This document shows, piece by piece, positions 18,833 through 28,151 of a DNA stretch of 64,000 nucleotides. The notes beneath the pieces were generated by a model, which saw only the letters and a program-made list of their open reading frames with translations, was not told the DNA's origin and searched no databases. Where the stretch lies: the NCBI GenBank assembly GCA_016933965.1, contig JAFGTS010000006.1, forward strand, positions 51,069-115,068. The letters are read 5' to 3'. The DNA comes from Deltaproteobacteria bacterium. GTDB taxonomy: Bacteria > Desulfobacterota > Syntrophia > Syntrophales > UBA2210. A program made the position numbers and the translations under genes. Every line of letters begins with the position of its first letter. Positions within the stretch are counted from its first letter, which is position 1.

Positions 18833-20068
18833 ATGAGAAAGAATGGAAAAAACATATTTTACGGAAGTGCATATTCTCTGTGGGGAATATGTCTGAGTAT
18901 AATGTTCGTCGTTCTCCTGGGCATGCCCGCACAGGTTCTTTCCTTTGGTGAAGATCTTGAGCAGGAATTTTTCAAAGGTGCCCGGAGCATGGAAGATGAA
19001 TACGCGAAATTCGAGCGGGAAGCATTCGCGCAATTCAAGCGGGACGTGGAAGCCATGTGGGGAGATTTCGTGATCTCCACGAAAAAGGACTGGGTGGAAT
19101 ACTCGGAAGACCGCACAGGACGGAGCCGGGTCGATTTTGAAACCGGCGTTGTGGTCGTTGAAGTGATAGTCCCGAAAGCGGAGACGCTGAGTGAACCGGG
19201 AGTGGCGGAGGAGAAACTCGCCGAGGAGATCGAGCGGCTCGTGGTTGACCACGGCAAGAACAGGGATTACGAGGTGCCGCTGCCGCCCGAACCTGTGGTG
19301 ATCGGGGAACCTGAAGAGAAAAAAGTAAATGCTCCCGAACCGCTCCTGCCGTCTCCCGTGCTTGAAGGACAGCTGGAAAACACGGCAGGGGAACCGGTTA
19401 CTGAGGATAATAAAAAAGAGTTTGCCCAGGAGGTTATCCACACACAGCCGGTACACACAGAAACGCTTTCGACGGAGAAGGGTGATGTGGTGAAGGCAAC
19501 GGTTCAATTCACACTGGTGCCGGAACATCTTCGCGTCCGTGCCGAGCAGTATCTGGGTTCTGTGAAGGATAATACGGACCGGCACGACCTTGCCGTACCC
19601 CTTGCCTTCGCGGTCATTCACACCGAGTCCTACTTCAATCCAAAAGCGACGAGCCCGGCGCCCGCCTATGGACTCATGCAGCTTGTTCCCACATCAGGAG
19701 GCCGTGACGCATACCGGTACGTGTACGGGAAAGACCGGGTCGTGACGGCCGATTACCTCTATGTTCCCGAAAACAATATCGAACTGGGATGCGCCTACCT
19801 CGGGTTTTTGAAGGACATCGTTTTCCGCAATGTTCAGGATCCTCAAAACACCATTTACTGCATTGTCGCGTCCTACAACACGGGGCCGGGCAATGTGAGC
19901 AGGGCCGTATGCGGCAGTAAACACGTGGCGAGCGCTGTGGAGAGAATCAATACAATGACGCCCGATGAGCTGTACGAACACCTGCGCATCAACTTGCCCT
20001 ACCAGGAAACACGGGACTATCTCAAGAAGGTACGGGACCGGTCGAGTTTATACCAGGAGTGGCAATAA
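18833..20068 (+). CDS. MltC-like lytic murein transglycosylase
   Basis: 411 residues. A signal-like hydrophobic segment (about 18-37) precedes a DUF3393-like domain (EDEYAKFEREAFAQFKRDVEAMWGDF), as in MltC. A variable proline/glutamate-rich linker follows, then a C-terminal SLT domain with the catalytic Glu in HTESYFNPKA, the GLMQL motif and the AYLGFLK and ASYNTGPGNVSRAV stretches. It would cleave glycan strands in the periplasm. No lipobox cysteine is evident, unlike E. coli MltC. The next gene is LpoB-like, a regulator of peptidoglycan synthesis. Confidence 0.88.
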   Translation: MRKNGKNIFYGSAYSLWGICLSIMFVVLLGMPAQVLSFGEDLEQEFFKGARSMEDEYAKFEREAFAQFKRDVEAMWGDFVISTKKDWVEYSEDRTGRSRVDFETGVVVVEVIVPKAETLSEPGVAEEKLAEEIERLVVDHGKNRDYEVPLPPEPVVIGEPEEKKVNAPEPLLPSPVLEGQLENTAGEPVTEDNKKEFAQEVIHTQPVHTETLSTEKGDVVKATVQFTLVPEHLRVRAEQYLGSVKDNTDRHDLAVPLAFAVIHTESYFNPKATSPAPAYGLMQLVPTSGGRDAYRYVYGKDRVVTADYLYVPENNIELGCAYLGFLKDIVFRNVQDPQNTIYCIVASYNTGPGNVSRAVCGSKHVASAVERINTMTPDELYEHLRINLPYQETRDYLKKVRDRSSLYQEWQ

Positions 20069-20096
20069 CCGTCATGATGACACGTGTGGTGTAGAC

Positions 20097-20726
20097 ATGA
20101 GCAAGATCAAGAGATCTCAAAGAGTGGTATGTATGTCAGTTGTGTGCCTGTCAGTGCTGTTCGTTCTGTTCGGCTGTTCCTCGGCACCCCGGGTGGAGCG
20201 GCAGGACATTGATACGACCATTGACCTCAGCGGGCACTGGAACGATACGGATTCTCAAATGGTTTCGAAGGCGATGATAGAAGACTGCCTGCGACGGCCC
20301 TGGATCGAAGATTTCAAAGAAAATCACCAGGGAGAGACGCCGACGGTGATCGTCGGGCAGGTAGTGAACCGCAGCCATGAGCACATCAATATGCAGACCT
20401 TCGTGAAAGACCTGGAGCGGAACCTGATAAACTCGGGACGGGTCAGGTTTGTAGCCGCCGCCGGTGAGCGGGAGCAGGTCAGGGAGGAACGGCTTGACAT
20501 GGCGACTCACGCGTCGGACGAGACGATGAAGACCGCCGGCAAGGAGATCGGCGCGGATTTCATGCTGATAGGCTCGATCAACACGATCAGGGATGCCGTC
20601 GATGGGAAAGCGGTTATGTATTACCAGACAAACCTGGAACTTGTAGATCTTGAAAACAACCTGAAAGTATGGATCGGCGAGCAGAAGATCAAAAAGCTGA
20701 TCGAGCAGCCGAAATTCCGGTGGTGA
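20097..20726 (+). CDS. lpoB: Penicillin-binding protein activator LpoB-like lipoprotein
   Basis: 209 residues from ATG 20097; the longer frame upstream overlaps the transglycosylase gene. The signal peptide ends in the lipobox LFGC. The mature part begins SSAPRVERQDIDTTIDLSGHWNDTDSQ, typical of LpoB/YcfM, followed by TVIVGQVVNRSHEHIN and ADFMLIGSINTI. LpoB activates the bifunctional synthase PBP1b from the outer membrane. It sits with a transglycosylase and a COG3014-like protein. Confidence 0.88.
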   Translation: MSKIKRSQRVVCMSVVCLSVLFVLFGCSSAPRVERQDIDTTIDLSGHWNDTDSQMVSKAMIEDCLRRPWIEDFKENHQGETPTVIVGQVVNRSHEHINMQTFVKDLERNLINSGRVRFVAAAGEREQVREERLDMATHASDETMKTAGKEIGADFMLIGSINTIRDAVDGKAVMYYQTNLELVDLENNLKVWIGEQKIKKLIEQPKFRW

Positions 20727-20753
20727 TGACGTTATCATGCGCAAGGATTCCTG

Positions 20754-22100
20754 ATGAAGCGATTCCGACCGTTTGTTGTCTGTTCGGTGTGCCTTCTTTT
20801 CATATCCTGCGCGGCATCGTCTCAGTACCACATACAAGCGAATCAGTATATTCAGCAGGGTGATTATTCCCAGGCACTGGAAGTCATAGAACAGAGCAGG
20901 GATGATTTCGGCGAACGGGACCGGGTCATCTACTGCCTGGAAAAGGGGATCATCGAGCACTACGCGGGGCGCTACGATGAAAGCAACCGGTACCTCGCCC
21001 AGGCTGAGGAACTCATGGAGAAGCTCTACACGCAGTCGGTCTCCCAGCATGCGGCATCATTCCTCATTAACGATAACGTCATTTCCTATCAGGGTGAAGA
21101 TTTCGAGAACGCCATGACCAATGTCTTCATGGCCCTGAACTATTCGTTTCTGGGCCGTTTTGAGGATGCGCTGGTCGAGGCGCGCAAAGTGGACAGCAAG
21201 CTTCACGTCATCAACAGCCGGTATGGTGAGAAAGAAAAAAACGTGTACCGCGATGATGCCTTTATCCGCTTCATCATGGGTGTTCTCTATGAAGCAGGGG
21301 GTGAGGTTAACGATGCCTATATCTCATTCAAGAAGGCGGCGGCGATATATCAGACCGATTACCGCTACAATTATGGCCTCAGCGTTCCGCCAGTGGTGGT
21401 GAGTAACCTGCTTTCCGCGGCCGAAGGACTGCACCTGCAGGAGGAAGCGAAGACGATCCGGTCGAACTATGGGGAAGCGCTGTCCGGGCAGACGGGATCT
21501 AAGGCCGGTGACGCCGATGTGTATGTCCTTCACTATAATGGAAGGGGCCCGGAGAAAACGGAACGGCGATGGATGATACCCATGCCCGACGGCTACATAA
21601 TGCCGATCGCATACCCGGCTTTTGAAATGCAGTTTTACAGCATAAGGGATTCGAACGTTTCATTACGTGATATCAATGGTGGAAGAACCTATGAGTGTGC
21701 TACATGGCGGGCCGAGGATATTGAGAAAATAGCCATCGAGAATCTTGAGAACCGGCTGGGAAGGATCAAGGCAAAGGCCATTGCCCGGGCAACGGCAAAG
21801 TACCTGCTTGTAAAGGAAGCCTCAAAAGCGGCAAAGAAGGAATCGGGCACGCGGGGCGAACAGCTTGTCAAGACGATCGGGAACATCGGGGTACTGGTAA
21901 CAGAGCGGGCCGATATACGCCACTGGAAACTGCTGCCCGCGGAGATACGGATCGGCCATGTCCAGGTACCTCCGGGAACCTATGAAGGTATCGTCACCTT
22001 TGTGGATTCGCGGGGGAATGTTGTCTTCGAGCATCACATCGAACGGTTCACGGTGAAGCCCTCTGAAACGCGGTTTCTTCCCTGTCGAACCGTTCAATAA
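20754..22100 (+). CDS. COG3014-like TPR lipoprotein
   Basis: 448 residues with a signal peptide and lipobox (LLFISCA). The N-terminal half contains TPR-like helices (YIQQGDYSQALEVIEQ..., AGRYDESNRYLAQAEEL..., YSFLGRFEDALVEARKVD). The C-terminal half is beta-rich (HYNGRGPEKTERRWMIPMPDG). This pattern matches an uncharacterised family commonly found beside LpoB. Likely a periplasmic scaffold in envelope biogenesis; the role is inferred from its neighbours. Confidence 0.78.
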   Translation: MKRFRPFVVCSVCLLFISCAASSQYHIQANQYIQQGDYSQALEVIEQSRDDFGERDRVIYCLEKGIIEHYAGRYDESNRYLAQAEELMEKLYTQSVSQHAASFLINDNVISYQGEDFENAMTNVFMALNYSFLGRFEDALVEARKVDSKLHVINSRYGEKEKNVYRDDAFIRFIMGVLYEAGGEVNDAYISFKKAAAIYQTDYRYNYGLSVPPVVVSNLLSAAEGLHLQEEAKTIRSNYGEALSGQTGSKAGDADVYVLHYNGRGPEKTERRWMIPMPDGYIMPIAYPAFEMQFYSIRDSNVSLRDINGGRTYECATWRAEDIEKIAIENLENRLGRIKAKAIARATAKYLLVKEASKAAKKESGTRGEQLVKTIGNIGVLVTERADIRHWKLLPAEIRIGHVQVPPGTYEGIVTFVDSRGNVVFEHHIERFTVKPSETRFLPCRTVQ

Positions 22101-22109
22101 CAGGTTCTG

Positions 22110-23150
22110 TTGAAGCGGGTTATATCGAATATGAGAATACGGCAATTACAAACGTTCTGTCTGGTCTTCGTCCTCGTCATATCCGGGTGCGCCCATTTTC
22201 AAATATCTCCTGCAGAAAAAGCGGCGCTGCAGATAAAGGACTGGGAGCGGATGTACCCTGCTCAGTTGTATCTTACGGGCACCGGTGGCGGGGATGACCC
22301 TGAGACGGCTGAAGACAGGGCACGTGCCGAGATCGCGAAGATATTTTCCTCAAGGATCGACTGGAGCCATCAGATCTATGATTCGAGCACCAGTGGGGTC
22401 GATGTCAGCGAAATACTGAATGTTTCCACAAACATGGTCATGTCGGGAATCAGGATTGCCGAGAACTGGTATGATATCAACTATGCGCCGCCATACATGG
22501 CGCTTGCCGTCCTTGACCGTCAACAGTCGGCGGAGATCCTCTCGGCACGGATCACACAGATGGACCGCCGGATTAGCGGCTTTCTGGATATCGCGGGAAA
22601 GCAGGCCGCCCTCCTTCCGCGCATCCGCTATCTCCATGCCGTCCTCAGCGACTGGGCCCTGCGGCAGGTCTATGACCAGCAGCTGAGGATCGTGAACGCC
22701 TCCGGCCGGGGGATCGCGACGGACCTGGACAGTGCCGGCATAATAGAGCGTCTCGGCACGGCACTGGGAGAATATCTGATAGTCGTTACCGTTGACGGTG
22801 CGGGCAGTGATGAACTCGGCGGGATGATCAGAGAGGAACTGGCAAAGAAAGGGTTTTCGGTAACGGAAGATCCTGCCGCTGCCCATGCGGAGATCAGGGG
22901 AACCTGTGAGATCAGCCCCCTGCCGGCCACCGGCGTGGTTGACTGGAAATTTGTGCGGTGGCATGTCATGTTCATGATCATCGATCGCGACAGCGGTTCG
23001 ATAATCGGAAGTGTCAGCGAAACAGGGAAGGAAGCGCATCTGACCACACCCATGGCCGAAAAGCGGGCACTTCTAGATATAGAAAAAAAGGCGGTGCCGA
23101 AGATCGCCGATCAACTGTCGGCCTTTGTGTTTCTTCCGGCTTCTGAATAA
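22110..23150 (+). CDS. LPP20 family lipoprotein, second copy
   Basis: 346 residues from TTG 22110, or 339 from ATG 22131; both leave an intact signal peptide with lipobox VISGCAH. The N-terminal domain has the LPP20 pattern (YLTGTGGGDDPETAEDRARAEIAKIFSSRI), like the gene at 18175. The C-terminal part carries GEYLIVVTVDGAG...IREELAKKGFSVTEDPAAAHAEI, reminiscent of secreted-component domains. It is the last gene before the left island boundary. Confidence 0.82.
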   Translation: MKRVISNMRIRQLQTFCLVFVLVISGCAHFQISPAEKAALQIKDWERMYPAQLYLTGTGGGDDPETAEDRARAEIAKIFSSRIDWSHQIYDSSTSGVDVSEILNVSTNMVMSGIRIAENWYDINYAPPYMALAVLDRQQSAEILSARITQMDRRISGFLDIAGKQAALLPRIRYLHAVLSDWALRQVYDQQLRIVNASGRGIATDLDSAGIIERLGTALGEYLIVVTVDGAGSDELGGMIREELAKKGFSVTEDPAAAHAEIRGTCEISPLPATGVVDWKFVRWHVMFMIIDRDSGSIIGSVSETGKEAHLTTPMAEKRALLDIEKKAVPKIADQLSAFVFLPASE

Positions 23151-23151
23151 G

Positions 23152-23182
23152 AAAAGGGCCAGCATTCTGGTGCTGACCCTTT
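23152..23182. terminator. Hairpin terminator at left island boundary
   Basis: GGGCCAGCA (23156-23164) pairs with TGCTGACCC (23171-23179), with one G-T type mismatch, flanked by AAAA and TTT. It can end the LPP20 gene. The minus-strand reading matches the terminator behind tRNA-Leu at 59674-59697, so it is probably the displaced original tRNA terminator. Confidence 0.65.
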
Positions 23183-23215
23183 CATGTATTCATGGTGCCG
23201 AAGCCGGGACTTGAA
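23171..23215. repeat. Left attachment-like direct repeat (tRNA-Leu 3' fragment)
   Basis: 45 bases matching 59689-59733 with a single mismatch (23186 G versus 59704 A). Bases 23193-23215 equal the last 23 bases of the tRNA-Leu gene on the minus strand, including CCA and the T-arm. The match stops at 23215, inside what would be the T-loop/stem, and no tRNA 5' part follows. This is the expected structure of a tRNA-site attachment repeat. Confidence 0.85.
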
Positions 23216-23541
23216 TGCTCGGAAATCAAAAATTCAAAAACGCAGGTATTCCGACCTTTTCCTTTTATTACAGTATGTTAAAGAGACTTTTTGAGTTCTT
23301 CAATATGTGAAATACGTTCAATAATTGCATCAAAAATGAACCAAAGGGGACCCAAAAGGACCCCAAGAAAAACCAGTTTTTTCTTCTGAGAGAAGGCTTA
23401 AAATCACATAAACCCGACTAATGAGAATGTGTTTCAAAAATAAACCGCTGTTCCAGTCGTGAGACTGAAACAACAATCTTCTTTACAAGCCATACAATAA
23501 GGAAACTGGATAACCTTTTTCTTGTTACCCTTGTCGACATA
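23216..23541. other. Non-coding left edge of the island
   Basis: 326 bases with no convincing gene. Composition becomes AT-rich at once. A short minus-strand open stretch ends near 23281 (a tail reading HIEELKKSL) and could be the remains of a decayed protein, but it is too short to assign. An integrase gene, expected here in a tRNA-integrated element, is not present in intact form. Confidence 0.5.
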
Positions 23542-24351
23542 TCAAGAAGGTATTGTATCTACGTTTATGAAACTCGGTTCATGAATCGGTATTATTATGT
23601 CAGCCATCTCATTTACTCGAGCCTGGCTCTTATATGTTTCAACTAGATCAAGATGTATCGCTGGCGGAATAACAGTCATTCCTCTTTTTATTAAAGCGAC
23701 ATCCGGCCTAAAATTAGCCAGACAACTGCAAGCTCCGTAAATTATCGCTTTTCCTTTGCCGGTTTCAACACTTACTGATTGTGTGCCTGTCGTGTGTCCC
23801 GCAGTCAGTAATACATCTATGCCATCCATAATGTTAGTATCGCCTTCAACTGTTTCCATGTTGTTAATAGCACCTATCAGGTCCTCGGGATATGAGCCCT
23901 TGAATAAAGGAAATTCATTCCATTTCGGTGCCTCTTCCAACTCCACTTTTTGAACGATAAAGGTAGCATTTTGAAATTTGGGCGCCAGTGCTATATGATC
24001 GTGATGAAGATGAGTTAAGATAACAATATCAATATCATCTGGCCTTACCCCCCACTTTCCAAGACCCTCTTCCAAACTCTGAATAGTTTTGGCCCCGGGA
24101 AAACCTCGTTCAGCAAGTATTTCGGCGTTCGGTCCAGCATCAACGCACACTTTCTTGGAACCACCTTCTATGTACCATACGTATACCGTCAAATCGACTT
24201 TCTGCCCGTAGTTTTGCAGGTGAGTCAACTTGGGCATATCTGTACTGACTGACATAAGCGGAATCGGGTGGATCAAATATTCTGATGTCATTTTCCCCTC
24301 CATCATAAAACCTGCATTTGAATCGGGTTCTAAAAGAGTATCAATTACCAT
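23542..24351 (-). CDS. MBL-fold hydrolase, AHL-lactonase-like
   Basis: 269 residues. The metallo-beta-lactamase metal motif is present (LTHLHHDH), with later metal histidines in AGHTTG and PIHEPSF. The usual bridging aspartate of the GD motif is replaced: the text reads IIYGACSCLANF. That pattern occurs in lactonase-like subgroups, so the metal site may be altered. It could hydrolyse a lactone or thioester. It is the last minus-strand gene of the island's left half. Quorum-quenching activity is not shown. Confidence 0.78.
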   Translation of the reverse strand: MVIDTLLEPDSNAGFMMEGKMTSEYLIHPIPLMSVSTDMPKLTHLQNYGQKVDLTVYVWYIEGGSKKVCVDAGPNAEILAERGFPGAKTIQSLEEGLGKWGVRPDDIDIVILTHLHHDHIALAPKFQNATFIVQKVELEEAPKWNEFPLFKGSYPEDLIGAINNMETVEGDTNIMDGIDVLLTAGHTTGTQSVSVETGKGKAIIYGACSCLANFRPDVALIKRGMTVIPPAIHLDLVETYKSQARVNEMADIIIPIHEPSFINVDTIPS

Positions 24352-24441
24352 TATCCCTTTCTTTTTATTAGTGATATGGCCGCACTTATCATGAATCGTG
24401 TGTCATGTTTTTTTAAATGACTGTTGAAAAAATAAATTAAA

Positions 24442-24456
24442 TGGCGTAGTTGTTGC
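24442..24456 (+). promoter_or_regulatory. Sigma-54 promoter upstream of uspA
   Basis: TGGCGTAGTTGTTGC matches the -24/-12 consensus with GG and GC separated by exactly 10 bases and a TTGC -12 element. The predicted transcript would start near 24468 and run into uspA at 24531. Confidence 0.65.
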
Positions 24457-24471
24457 AATATATTTAGAATA

Positions 24472-24497
24472 TTATCCGCTGAAGCTGAAGCGGATAA
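24472..24497 (+). repeat. Inverted repeat in the uspA leader
   Basis: TTATCCGCT (24472-24480) and AGCGGATAA (24489-24497) form a perfect 9-base stem with an 8-base loop. It lies between the -24/-12 motif and the uspA start, so it is either a leader RNA hairpin or an operator. Confidence 0.55.
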
Positions 24498-24530
24498 GCA
24501 TTATCTCATTTCACAATAAAGAGGTGAAGC

Positions 24531-25049
24531 ATGATACCCAGGATAAGAAAAGTTTTATATACAACGGATCTTTCAAAGAACTCTGCCTATGCCTTTCGGT
24601 ATGCTATCAATACGGCTCGACAGCATAACGCAAAAATCCATATTCTCCATGTGATTGAAGCACTACCGCCAACAGCTGAAACATTTCTTCTATTGAACCT
24701 CGGGAAGAAGAAAGTTGCTCAAACACGTCAGGGATTGCAGGAAGAATTGCGCAAGAAAATAGAGGAACGTATAGCAAAATTCGCAGAAATAGAATTGAAA
24801 GATGAGCCTGAGACACTAAAACGGATTGTAGGCATTCACGTTGTTTACGGAGATCCAGTTTCAGAGATTTTGAGTAAGACGGATGAGCTTGGCTGTGACA
24901 CGATTATTATGGGAACCCATGGAAAGGGGACCGTTACTCATACCTTTTTAGGTAGTGTTGCAGAAAAGGTACTCCGTCGTATTCGAAAACCCGTTTATAT
25001 CATCCCCTTGCCGAAAGGCGATATCGACATCAGTTTTAAAGAAATCTGA
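24531..25049 (+). CDS. Universal stress protein (UspA family)
   Basis: 172 residues, one Usp domain. The ATP-binding signature G-x2-G-x9-G-S is visible in GTHGKGTVTHTFLGS, near the C-terminus. The N-terminus (KVLYTTDLSKNSAYAFRYAI) is typical. It is the only plus-strand gene in the island's left half and lies behind a sigma-54-type promoter. Such proteins respond to starvation or redox stress; the specific role here is unknown. Confidence 0.9.
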   Translation: MIPRIRKVLYTTDLSKNSAYAFRYAINTARQHNAKIHILHVIEALPPTAETFLLLNLGKKKVAQTRQGLQEELRKKIEERIAKFAEIELKDEPETLKRIVGIHVVYGDPVSEILSKTDELGCDTIIMGTHGKGTVTHTFLGSVAEKVLRRIRKPVYIIPLPKGDIDISFKEI

Positions 25050-25168
25050 TTGGTTCGGTCTTGAAAACCAGGGAGGCCTATCTGCAAGATTACGTGCGCT
25101 CAATGTATTGAAGCGATAACGCACTATGAGAATGAACGTATCCTCGTAAAAAATTGATTGCGTGAAAC

Positions 25169-25726
25169 CTAAAATTCTATGCCAGCACGCTCTTTTATCC
25201 CTGCTGCATAATGGTGTTTGATTTCAGTTACTTCACTTACCATATCAGCCAGTTCGATAACGTCCTGGTGGGCATATCGACCGGTTATCACAAGATCCAT
25301 TTCCGGTGGTTTTGTGCGTATCAACTCCAGTACTTTATCACGATCGACCAGGTTGAAATCGAGAGCTACATTTAATTCATCGAGGATGACCATGTTATGT
25401 TGATTGGCCCCGACCACCTCATACGCTCGCTCAAGGCCTTTTTGGGCAAGTTCAATATCCACGGGTGCGGGATTATCTCTTATGACAAAACTGTCGAGAC
25501 CAAATGTTTCAATGGTAAATCCCGGAAGGTGGGTCTCTGCCGCAACTGCTTCACCGTACTTTCTTCCTTTCATAAACTGAATCATGTGGACCGTGAACCC
25601 ATGGCCGATGGCCCTCAGTGCCTGTCCCAGGGCGGAGGTTGTTTTACCTTTCCCATTCCCCGTTATCACCATTACTAGTCCATGCTGCTCATGCGTCTTT
25701 ATTACCTCTTTAACACGTTCGTTCAT
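25169..25726 (-). CDS. cobO: Cob(I)yrinic acid a,c-diamide adenosyltransferase
   Basis: 185 residues, CobO/BtuR family. It attaches the adenosyl group to cobalt(I) corrinoids to make adenosylcobalamin. The P-loop GNGKGKTT is at residues 23-30, followed by QFMKGRKYGE, the VILDELNVAL Walker B and VITGRYAH motifs. It lies beside the small and large subunits of a B12 mutase on the same strand, so it probably supplies or repairs that enzyme's cofactor. Confidence 0.93.
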   Translation of the reverse strand: MNERVKEVIKTHEQHGLVMVITGNGKGKTTSALGQALRAIGHGFTVHMIQFMKGRKYGEAVAAETHLPGFTIETFGLDSFVIRDNPAPVDIELAQKGLERAYEVVGANQHNMVILDELNVALDFNLVDRDKVLELIRTKPPEMDLVITGRYAHQDVIELADMVSEVTEIKHHYAAGIKERAGIEF

Positions 25727-25946
25727 TTCAAAGACTCCTCATGAATAGAAGAAAAAACCTGGGAGGTATGTAATATAAACAAAGGAAAGAGATTCTTGAT
25801 GGCAACCTTTGCTTCCGGGATATTATCCTCAATGTTGCATATGACACGAGAAGCTATGTGTCTGTTACCTTCCCTGATTTTCTCAACATTATTCATGCTA
25901 TTGCTGCCCCCATTCTCTGAATTGATCGCAGGTGCTTTCCCCCGGA

Positions 25947-26360
25947 TCAGATTGCTCTCTCCTCAATGGACACATTTTTTCTGATCCATTCCACAATTGA
26001 TTCCAGCGTTGAGCCGGGGGTAAAGATCGCCTTGATCCCCGCATCATGCATTAATTGAGAATCCTGATCCGGGATGATCCCTCCGCCTATAACGGTAATA
26101 TCGTCAGCGCCTTTATTTCGCAGTAATTCCACTACCCGGGGAAAGAGATATCGATGAGCACCGGAAAGGCAACTGAGCCCGACTATATCAACATCTTCCT
26201 GTATGGCGGCTTCTGCAATCTGTTCGGGTGTCTGGTGACAGCCCGTATAAATGACCTCGAACCCGGCATCACGTAAAAAGCGCGATAAGATTCTGGCACC
26301 GCGGTCGTGTCCGTCAAGTCCCGGTTTGGCAACCATGATACGAAGTTTTCTTTCCGCCAT
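25947..26360 (-). CDS. B12-binding subunit of acyl-CoA mutase A
   Basis: 137 residues, a stand-alone cobalamin-binding domain. The cobalt-ligating motif DGHDRG is at residues 16-21 (His18 as lower ligand), and the GGGIIPDQD loop follows. In classic mutases this domain is fused to the catalytic barrel; here it is a separate gene 25 bases downstream of the large subunit, as in isobutyryl-CoA mutase (IcmB) and 2-hydroxyisobutyryl-CoA mutase. Confidence 0.93.
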   Translation of the reverse strand: MAERKLRIMVAKPGLDGHDRGARILSRFLRDAGFEVIYTGCHQTPEQIAEAAIQEDVDIVGLSCLSGAHRYLFPRVVELLRNKGADDITVIGGGIIPDQDSQLMHDAGIKAIFTPGSTLESIVEWIRKNVSIEERAI

Positions 26361-26385
26361 TGCCTCAACCTCCTCTCAGCTCTCT

Positions 26386-28071
26386 TCAGTACATGGCCGG
26401 GTCCGCATATTCGCCGTATATTTCCCGATACACATCACATATTTCCTGGAGGGTCGCCAAGTTTTTGACCGCCTCGATGCAGTGCGGCATGACATTTTCT
26501 CCCTTATGGCAGGCTGTGCGGATATCGTTCAGGCTTGCTTTGACCGCCTTGCTGTTGCGCTTTTGTCGCACGTGGTTTAAGCGTTCAATCTGTTTTTTCT
26601 CCATGCCGTCATCTATTTCGAGAAATGGAATTTCCCCGGTTTCTTCCGTCTGATATTTATTTACCCCGACCATCACTTTTTCACCTGCTTCGAGCTGCTT
26701 CTGAAACTGATATGCGGCGTCTGCAATTTCCATCTGTGGGAAGCCCTTTTCGATAGCAGCGATCATACCGCCCATGTTGTCTATTTTGTGTATGTATTCC
26801 CATGCCTTTTCTTCCATTTCGTTTGTCAGGGATTCTATGAAATATGATCCTGCCAGGGGATCAATGGTATTGGCCACACCCGTTTCTTCTGCGAGAATCT
26901 GCTGTGTTCTCAGTGCAATCTCCACGGCGTGATCGGTAGGAAGACACCAGACTTCATCGAGGGAGTTGGTATGGAGCGACTGTGTTCCGCCAAGCACTGC
27001 CGCAAGGGCCTCAAAAGCCGTTCGGACCACGTTGTTGTACGGTTGCTGGGCAGTCAGTGAGCAGCCTGCCGTCTGAGTATGAAATCGCATCCACCATGAA
27101 CGGGGGTCTTTTGCCTTGAACCGTTCGCGCATCACTTTGGCCCAAATGCGCCGGGCGGCTCTCATTTTGCAAATTTCTTCAAAGAAATCGATGTGGGAAT
27201 TGAAGAAAAAGGAAAGTCGTGGTGCAAAATCATCTACGTCAAGGCCTTTCTGTTTCATTACATAGTCCACATACTCGATGCCGTCACGAAGAGTGAAGGC
27301 CAGTTCCTGCACTGCCGTGGAGCCGGCTTCTCTGATGTGGTACCCGCTGATACTTATGGTGTTCCATTTTGGAACGTATTTCGTGCCGAATTCAACGGTG
27401 TCACTGATCAGTTTCACTGATGGTTCCGGTGGGCACATGAAAGTCTTTTGAGCAATGAATTCCTTCAACATGTCGTTCTGGATCGTCCCACCGATTTTAT
27501 CGAGAGATACTCCCTTTATCTGCGCTGCCGCGCAGTACATGGCCCATAATACGGATGCGGGAGGATTTATCGTCATCGATGTGGTGATTTTATCCATCGG
27601 GATGCCGTCAACGAGCTGCATGAAATCTTCAAGCGTATCGATGGCGACACCGCATTTGCCGCACTCTCCCCGGGCGTGGGGATCATCGGAGTCGTAACCC
27701 ATGAGTGTGGGAAAATCGAAGGCCGTGCTGAGGCCGGTCTGCCCCTGTTTGAGAAGGAGATGCCACCGATTATTGGTGTCCTTGGCGCTTCCCATCCCGG
27801 AGAACATTCGGAATGTCCAATAGCGGCCGCGATATCCCGTTACCTGGTTGCCGCGAAGGTAGGGATACTGTCCGGGATATCCGATGTCACGTTCGAACTC
27901 CATGCCCGCGATATCCTCAGGGCCATACAGTCGCCTGATTTCAAGATCTGAAACCGTTGACCAGCGTTCCTTCTGGTCGGCCTGCCTGGCAACGGCCTTT
28001 TTGACCTCATCCTCCCATTTCTTTTTCAATACGCCGGATTGATCGGGTGTGTTCTTGGTGAAGTACCCCAT
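26386..28071 (-). CDS. Acyl-CoA mutase A large subunit (isobutyryl-CoA mutase type)
   Basis: 561-residue adenosylcobalamin-dependent mutase barrel without B12 domain. At the positions that set substrate choice it has Phe90 (RMFSGMG) and Gln208 (KEFIAQK), the pair known from isobutyryl-CoA mutase, instead of the Tyr/Arg of methylmalonyl-CoA mutase. Ala117 also differs from the Asp of 2-hydroxyisobutyryl-CoA mutase. Other active-site residues are intact (SISGYH, APRLSFF, RFHTQTAG). It probably interconverts isobutyryl-CoA and butyryl-CoA or similar unbranched/branched pairs. Automatic annotation would call it methylmalonyl-CoA mutase. Confidence 0.88.
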   Translation of the reverse strand: MGYFTKNTPDQSGVLKKKWEDEVKKAVARQADQKERWSTVSDLEIRRLYGPEDIAGMEFERDIGYPGQYPYLRGNQVTGYRGRYWTFRMFSGMGSAKDTNNRWHLLLKQGQTGLSTAFDFPTLMGYDSDDPHARGECGKCGVAIDTLEDFMQLVDGIPMDKITTSMTINPPASVLWAMYCAAAQIKGVSLDKIGGTIQNDMLKEFIAQKTFMCPPEPSVKLISDTVEFGTKYVPKWNTISISGYHIREAGSTAVQELAFTLRDGIEYVDYVMKQKGLDVDDFAPRLSFFFNSHIDFFEEICKMRAARRIWAKVMRERFKAKDPRSWWMRFHTQTAGCSLTAQQPYNNVVRTAFEALAAVLGGTQSLHTNSLDEVWCLPTDHAVEIALRTQQILAEETGVANTIDPLAGSYFIESLTNEMEEKAWEYIHKIDNMGGMIAAIEKGFPQMEIADAAYQFQKQLEAGEKVMVGVNKYQTEETGEIPFLEIDDGMEKKQIERLNHVRQKRNSKAVKASLNDIRTACHKGENVMPHCIEAVKNLATLQEICDVYREIYGEYADPAMY

Positions 28072-28151
28072 TTCTACTCCTTGTGAAGTGTCAATATGGT
28101 ATTGAATTCTTCAGAGTGTCGAATCAAAGCCGTATTCGCTGCTTATGGTCA

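Noticed and set aside
23216..23420. Possible C-terminal remnant of a tyrosine integrase beside the left repeat
   Set aside because: Only about 40 codons are open on the minus strand, and neither frame shows an integrase R-H-R-Y motif, so the claim cannot be supported.
25796..25984. 62-codon open frame between cobO and the mutase A small subunit
   Set aside because: It overlaps the end of the mutase subunit on the other strand and has no ribosome site or homologous look.
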